DNA of 64,000 nucleotides from Theocolax elegans. Taxonomy: Eukaryota > Arthropoda > Insecta > Hymenoptera > Cerocephalidae. The stretch covers positions 46,751,466 to 46,815,465 of the forward strand of contig CM047431.1 of assembly GCA_026168455.1 (NCBI GenBank). The letters run 5' to 3'. Positions 58,407 to 64,000 of this stretch are shown piece after piece. A program made the position numbers and the translations under genes. The notes beneath the pieces are model-generated. The model was not told the origin of the DNA, ran no database searches, and saw nothing but the letters and a program-made list of their open reading frames with translations. Every line of letters begins with the position of its first letter. The stretch's first letter is position 1.

Positions 58407-58604
58407 TGTAACTCTTTTAAATTTGTTTAATTATTACTATTAATATTGCTATATCCTATGATTAAATGCAAATACGTAATTCTACTTCTAAATTACAGTA
58501 GAAAATTTTGTACGTGTAAAATAAAATTTATCTAAGCATGTGTACTCAATTTTTACAAAATTTTTATTTTACAAATATATTTATATGTAATTTGATTTTT
58601 ATCA

Positions 58605-58622
58605 GTCCCTGTCCGAGCGCCA
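58605..58622 (-). other. Primer-binding site
   Basis: Minus-strand TGGCGCTCGGACAGGGAC, three bases inside the 5' LTR. It starts with TGG, complementary to a tRNA 3' CCA end. Which tRNA it matches was not determined. Confidence 0.75.
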
Positions 58623-58625
58623 TTT

Positions 58626-59885
58626 TGTGACGTGCCAACCTTACTTTGGGTTTTACCGTTACTATAGATTTTGCTGCTTGTTATTAGATTAGATGTAAGT
58701 TAGGTGCGAAACCATCTTTGCATCTAAATCTTGTTGCAGACTTATTAATCCGGGTTTTATGTGTAAATTGAGACACATTATATTAGCACACATTGGCTAC
58801 TATAACTGGAGTGTGTATTTGAGTATATTAATTATATATATTTTGTATGTATTATACACATTTCTATCACCGCGCATTGGGCCATAGAAATGGTAGTGTG
58901 TGATTTAATAATACTTAATGAATAACTATAAATTTTATATATATATATTTACAATATTTATTTATTTAATTTCATTACAAATCCTTATAATAAAAGGACT
59001 TGTACTAATAAAACTATGAAATCTAATGTAAATGCCACGAAGGCTTATCAATCAAATGAATATTGTATATAAATTTCCGTCCTTTATATACTATCTTTAC
59101 CTCATTAGTACAAATCCTTTTTAAACATTTTTCGTCATATTTTACATTAATTTCGTATTTTGATTTTTTATTTTAAATCATATTTTCTTTCTTGTTTCTA
59201 TATACATGTAATATTATCTAAAATTCTAATTATTTACAAGAAATAATTGCATATTTATTTTCATATCCTATGCATTTTTGTAATTACTTTTATTTTATAA
59301 TTTTTTTTATTAATTCTATAACCTCAATTATTTCTACATTTAAAAATAATCTTAAATTCATTTTTTAAACTTACAATCGTTTTTTATTCTACTTATAAAT
59401 TTCACTTTGTCTTTTACACAATTACAAAATTAAATATATTATAATTTTTATTATTTTTAAATGTACAAATATCTTCGCATACTGATTTTGCATAAACATA
59501 TAATTTTTGTAATTAATTTCTGTTTTGCCGTAAAATTAAAAATTAAATTCTTTTTTATACATTTTAAATTGAATATTTGTATTTATTTTATTGTATAATA
59601 ATATTCTATTTACAATTAATTATTCATTTAATTATAAATTACTTATTTTTAGTATAACTGCAATTGCATTTTTATATTTCTAAATTTGCGCTTTAAATCG
59701 TGACACGCTATAATTCTAAGAATTTACATGTTAGTCAATTTCAGTTGACAATATTCTTGTGGATATTTACATTTATATATAGTTCATTGATCTTTCTAAG
59801 AAATCTATTTTGATGACCTATATCCTCTTATATAAATTTACGTATTTATGAAATAATATAATTATATGTAGTTGTATACGTCACA
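58626..59885 (-). repeat. LTR (5' LTR relative to the minus-strand transcript)
   Basis: Same bounds as 55306-56562 (TGTGACG to CGTCACA), 1260 bp, followed by the GCGT duplication. It would carry the promoter for the minus-strand transcript. Confidence 0.9.
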
Positions 59886-59889
59886 GCGT

Positions 59890-61881
59890 ATTAAATTGGA
59901 AATCACAGTGGAAAAAAAATTATTTCACGACTTCGAATCAATAGACTGTTTATTCTATTTAATTTCTGTATCGATTGTTTTCTATCAGGGAACTAGCTCG
60001 TTTTTCTACCGATTTTTAAAAATGTCTAATTTAAAATTGTTTTAATTTCTAATAGGGATCTGATGGAAGAATTCTTCCAGAAATTTCATTCTGTTTATAT
60101 ATAACGAACATAATTAATGACGAATTTCAGGTTTCGATATCTCCTTAATTGATATTAATATACTCCATTAAAGTAAAGAAAAGGATTTACAATCCACTTC
60201 TTAAACTTTGTAATTTATAAAGTTCTATATTATATTCTCCTCGTATATACGTAAAGTTTATATTATTGATTGTTATATTAACCAAAGTTGGTCGAAAAGT
60301 TTTAGTTTTTAAAGTAAAAATATCCTATATAGCATTATCACTTAAATTATTATAACCTCTCTATTTTTGCTAAACTAGGTACAATTAAATTAACAGTCGT
60401 ACGGTATACGTATAATGTATGTTGTTTTTTGTTTAAACAAAACTTTGAAAAGTATAAAAATCAATTTAGCTGATCAACGAGAGACTTGGTTTTTCTCTTC
60501 CTCGAGTTCGTGGTGTGCGTGCGCGAAGCTCAGACGGTTTAATAATTCATGCGCTTTCTTCGTTTATGAACGAACCAGAGACTGCACTTCTCTTAGACGA
60601 TCAGACAGTCGAGACGTTTAGAGTTTCTTCGTATTGTTATTTCGTGCGGTAGGAGAGCAAGAGACAAAAAACCTTAACCTCTTTTTTTTTTATTCTTTTT
60701 ATAACCGTATACAGCTTAGAATAGTCGCATCCGAATCTAGACGAAAGTTGAATACTATGGATACAAGCACAAATTGAAGGACTAGAAATTAGGGAAATTT
60801 AGTTCGTACTTGATTGGATAATTCTATTAAGCATTTCTGTAAGGGGCCTTTAATTTAATATTATGTACGCGTCCTCTACTATTCGGGATTCGAGTGAATA
60901 GATGAAATAAATGTTACACAGTTTCTGCACATTACCTTATATGAATTTCTTTTTGTTTACTTCAATAACATATTTATGCGGATAAACGGATTGAAAACGG
61001 TATTATTGTAAGGTTTCATTATACATATTAACAGTGATTTTCGTGAATCGACAATTATATCGCTAATTTCCATAAATACAAATTCTTATGAATTTTTTAC
61101 GTCGAGCCTAAGTGTATAATTAAGGACGAATCGATAAAAGGAAATACAAGGAACGATTTTACTGTATTAAAGCACCACGAGATAATAAAATTTTCATGGG
61201 GATTACATTGCGTCGGTGATAAACCTGTCCGGAAATAAGATTTCGATCAAATTAAGGTAATTGCATTAAAATTAACATTGCCTTTGATAATACATACATA
61301 TATGTATCTAATTAATATTACAAGCCCTTGAACTTATTATATATTGACCTACTGATTACATTCGTACTGCAGGCTAACGAAAATAAATTTTGCGTCGATG
61401 TAACGAGGCACTTTCGAATTATTGAAATATTTATAGGGATAATAAAATAATATTTTTGATACATATTATAGCTTTGAAACTTGGTAACTAGAGGCGGAAA
61501 CATCTCGAGGACAAAGGGATAGAGTGTTGGCAAATCTTGGTAATTCGAAGAGTCGACTATACTTGTCACAGTGTCCCGAAGGGTCGAGTTATTTGCACAC
61601 GAGATGCAAATCATCGAGTTGTGACAAAGTAGTAACAATTTAATTATTTGTTATAATATCGTAGTACATATTAAGAAATACAATTTCTTCATTATTATTC
61701 ATTATGCTATTTATAAAGTCACATTTATTTGGTAAATTATAAGAAAACGTCTGTTTTCCTGCACTCAAAAAGAAATTTGATATCAATTCAATGAAATATT
61801 TTGTCGAATACGTTTCAAGAAATATTTGTTGTCAATTTGAACAACATTTAGTGGTTGTCAAATACGTTATTCTTCTTTTAG
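59890..61881. other. Mixed sequence with a GC-richer patch, nothing secure
   Basis: At 60470-60650 composition is balanced and CpG-containing, with a 68-codon plus frame (60415-60621) lacking any domain. A 106-codon minus frame at 61318-61638 has mixed residues, including several cysteines, but no recognisable motif or splice support. A missed exon at either place cannot be excluded. Confidence 0.35.
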
Positions 61882-61885
61882 TTAA

Positions 61886-62602
61886 GGGGACTGGGTTAAA
61901 ATTGAACTAAAATATTCAATATTAACAATCAATAATTTTTTTTATAATAATTGAAAACATTTCTTAATTTTTTAAACAATATATTTTATTATTAATTTTT
62001 ATTTAAAATTTTTTGGCTTATTCATATGTCACATAACTTATTTTAGATAATTATGAGACTGTACTCTGAATTTTTTCCTTCATGGACATACCACAAGATA
62101 TCTCAGGAACCATTTCATCGAATAGGCTGAAATATTAACAGTAACTTTTAAATATGATTTTAATCCACTTAAATGGAACATGCTATCATAACATTGTAAT
62201 AAAAAATCATTCTTATCAAAGTATTCAGAGAAATTTAAAATTTGTGTAAAAAACAGCTAAATAAATTTTAAATAAGCATTTAGATTTTTATTCAAATTCT
62301 GTTCCACTCATGTGGATTAAAATCATATCTAAAAGTTACTTTTAAAATTTCAGTATATTCGATGAAGTGGTTCCTGAGACATCCTGCGGTAAGTCCATTA
62401 TGGAAAAAAATCAGAGTACAGAGTCTCATAATTAATTAATATAGTTTTATTACATATAAATTGGTCAAAAAATTTTAAATAAGAGTTAATATTAATTCAA
62501 TTTGTTCAAAAAATTAAGAAATGTTTTTAGTTGTTATAAAAAAAAATTATTAATTGTTAAAATTGAATAGTTTTTTTTCAATTTTAATACTGACTGGTCC
62601 CC
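61886..62602. mobile_element. TTAA-flanked foldback MITE (family 2, short form)
   Basis: Bordered by TTAA at 61882-61885 and 62603-62606. The ends are GGGGACTGGGTTAAAATTG and a right end finishing GACTGGTCCCC. The arms match those of 35446-37291: TTTCATCGAATAGGCTGAAA on the left, ATATTCGATGAAGTGGTTCC on the right. The centre is only about 100 bp. No coding capacity. Confidence 0.85.
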
Positions 62603-62639
62603 TTAATCATTTTTATTCCAACTTAATAAAGATTTCTTA

Positions 62640-63233
62640 GATTTCACAAACTTTTTTTTTCAGTTTCGCTATAAGGTTGACGGTATCTCAACAAACGCAA
62701 ATAGAAACAATAGTTTTTTAACAAAGAAAAATAATGGATCAACGAATTGAAATAAATGTTTATCTCCGAATTCGAACCGCGGAACATCGAATGAAAAATT
62801 GTAAAAACCAACCTAGCCAAGAGTATCTGGAAGAGCAGAGGCCAAGAAGCTTGTAGAGGGTTGTACATACACGTATACGTTTGCGAAGTAAATTCGAAAC
62901 GTTGTAGGAGTGAAAATGAAACAAACTTGGGGGAAACGAAGGAGCTGGAATCCGGCTTCAATCACGAGTCATCAAAATCTAGAGCGTCTTCGGAGCAAGT
63001 TAGCCACGGTGGCATGCATAAAGCCAGCTAATTAGCCAGACGTCCAGCTCGAGCATCTGTGAGCGCGTGGCCGTACCAAGAATATCTTGCCTCGTAGTTC
63101 GGCAACGCGCCTCGACCTCCTCGAAACTTCCCTTTCGAATCTTTGGCAAGTATCGTCTCCAAGATCTCGTTGGATTCCGGGGCAGCTGCTGTGTCTGCCC
63201 ACTGGAATGCCGCCACTCCTCCCCCCTCGCCTA

Positions 63234-63270
<37 letters not shown>

Positions 63271-63310
63271 TCCTTCGTAGAATATTACTTCGAGTGACTG
63301 GAGTGAACCT
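62640..63310. promoter_or_regulatory. GC-richer island ending in a CT repeat
   Basis: From 62780 to 63230 the sequence is balanced and CpG-containing, followed by a CT repeat (63237-63265). Frames on both strands (62644-62961 and 63028-63270 minus; 63067-63297 and 63087-63314 plus) overlap and partly translate the repeat. No domain is recognised. A promoter or exon is possible. Confidence 0.25.
63237..63265. repeat. (CT)n microsatellite
   Basis: About fourteen CT units. Confidence 0.9.
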
Positions 63311-63559
63311 CTAATTGATTCGAATTAGTGTTTAGTTGCGGTCATTCTTACACTGATTCAAAACTTCTATGATTTCCATGCTCGGATGTAAAGATGATAG
63401 TAACTTTTAATCTGTTTTATTTAAATATAATTATACTACGCAATAACTCGTTATAGAAGTGCGTCAGTCCTTCGGGTAAAGGGTAATTATTGACTACTAA
63501 AACAAAATTTGAAACAAAGTTATAGATAAAAAAACAAACAGTTGAACAAATTTTGGCCT

Positions 63560-63860
63560 GAAAAATCAAGTAAATCGATAGTACTAAAAGTCAAAATTTT
63601 ATCAATATCTTGTTTCTCCTTCATAATTATGTTGCAAATCAATATTTTTGAGCTTATTTTCATTTTAATTTGAAGTACTTCATCTCAACTTTCTTGTGGT
63701 TGTGGCTATGAGTGACAATAATTTGTTTTCGAGTTAAAAGCTATTCAAGTGACAGTAATTTTTTTTAATTGGCTTTACTTGCCTATAATTAACACGGGAG
63801 TTACATGGTTTTTAATGTTTAAGAAATACCCATTTCTACCAAATCTTGACTTTTTTTAGT
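63560..63860. mobile_element. Diverged fragment related to the family-4 foldback element
   Basis: ATTTTTGAGCTTATTT, then a TTTGAAGTACTTCATCTC region, then TTTGTTTTCGAGTTAAAAGC follow the same order as ATATTTGAGCTTATTT, ATCTACTCGATTTCAGC and TTTGTTTTTGAGTTATAAGC at 43790-43890. Only one arm is recognisable. Confidence 0.4.
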
Positions 63861-64000
63861 GAAGTACTAATTAACAATAAAACTTTCAACGTCTCTTCGT
63901 GTTACCCATTAATATTAATATTAAAAATTAAATATATGCGTGTGCAATATATACATATATCACCGAACGTTAAATTCATTTTTGTTTCAAAAATAAAACT

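Larger units (their letters stand above)
55306..59885 (-). mobile_element. Non-autonomous LTR retrotransposon, probably Ty3/gypsy-like
   Basis: Two LTRs of about 1.26 kb, each bounded by TGTGACG and CGTCACA, flank a 2063-bp interior. The element is bordered by GCGT on both sides (55302-55305 and 59886-59889), a 4-bp target duplication. Orientation is minus: on that strand the interior begins, 3 nt after the first LTR, with a primer-binding site TGGCGCTCGGACAGGGAC (58605-58622), and ends with a polypurine tract AAGGGGGGG just before the second LTR (56566-56574). The interior encodes only short coiled-coil and gag-like products (58002-58406, 57003-57662, 56808-56981). Protease, reverse transcriptase, RNase H and integrase are absent, so mobility would need enzymes from a relative. 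LTR similarity near identity implies a recent insertion. Confidence 0.9.

Noticed and set aside
1..64000. CRISPR arrays, bacterial operons, rRNA genes, telomeric TTAGG arrays
   Set aside because: None seen; the sequence is plainly eukaryotic and transposon-rich.

Overview
This window reads as non-genic DNA from an AT-rich insect genome. Its style (TTAA-flanked MITEs, long CT/GA tracts inside small GC-richer islands, tRNA-derived SINEs) suggests a hymenopteran, quite possibly an ant, but that is an inference from texture and not a proven assignment. No complete host protein gene can be recognised. Open frames in the GC-richer islands lack recognisable domains and often overlap on both strands, so they are not called as genes. 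One possible 3'-terminal coding exon (13556-13723, minus) and one possible small 5' exon (17461-17510, plus) are offered at low confidence. The window is most likely intergenic sequence, or part of very large introns.

Mobile DNA is the main content. The left edge carries the 3' end of a LINE (271-718, minus). A tRNA-derived SINE at 30134-30333 and a 41-bp truncated insertion at 27255-27295 carry a similar 3' tail (AGCGACGTTAAA plus an A-rich end). A second tRNA-like SINE is at 26185-26290, and two weaker tRNA-like segments are at about 42.98 and 48.9 kb. DNA-transposon derivatives are numerous. Elements at 5846, 8328, 16862, 35446, 41945, 48140, 48529 and 61886 start or end at TTAA or a near match, as piggyBac-type elements do. 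A mariner-type element flanked by TA (16569-17365) contains one of them. Further long-inverted-repeat elements lie at 18784, 39405, 43374 and 50636.

The largest feature is an LTR retrotransposon at 55306-59885, flanked by GCGT repeats. Its coding strand is minus. Both LTRs (about 1.26 kb), the primer-binding site and the G-rich polypurine tract are visible. The 2.06-kb interior encodes only short coiled-coil or gag-like products and lacks protease, reverse transcriptase and integrase, so it must be non-autonomous. The LTRs appear to differ only by short indels. Its left flank plus the first part of the LTR is present twice in tandem (53831-54812 and 54813-55791), again differing only by small indels. 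This is either a very recent tandem duplication or, more probably, a long-read assembly artefact.

Between the elements lie AT-rich stretches with nothing recognisable and GC-richer islands around 2.0, 4.6, 20.3, 23.4, 27.8, 28.6, 32, 34, 37.7, 44.5, 46.6, 51.8, 60.5 and 63.1 kb. Many of these islands carry CT/GA microsatellites and could be promoters, enhancers or unannotated exons. A 94-nt hairpin at 39098-39191 has pre-miRNA-like geometry.
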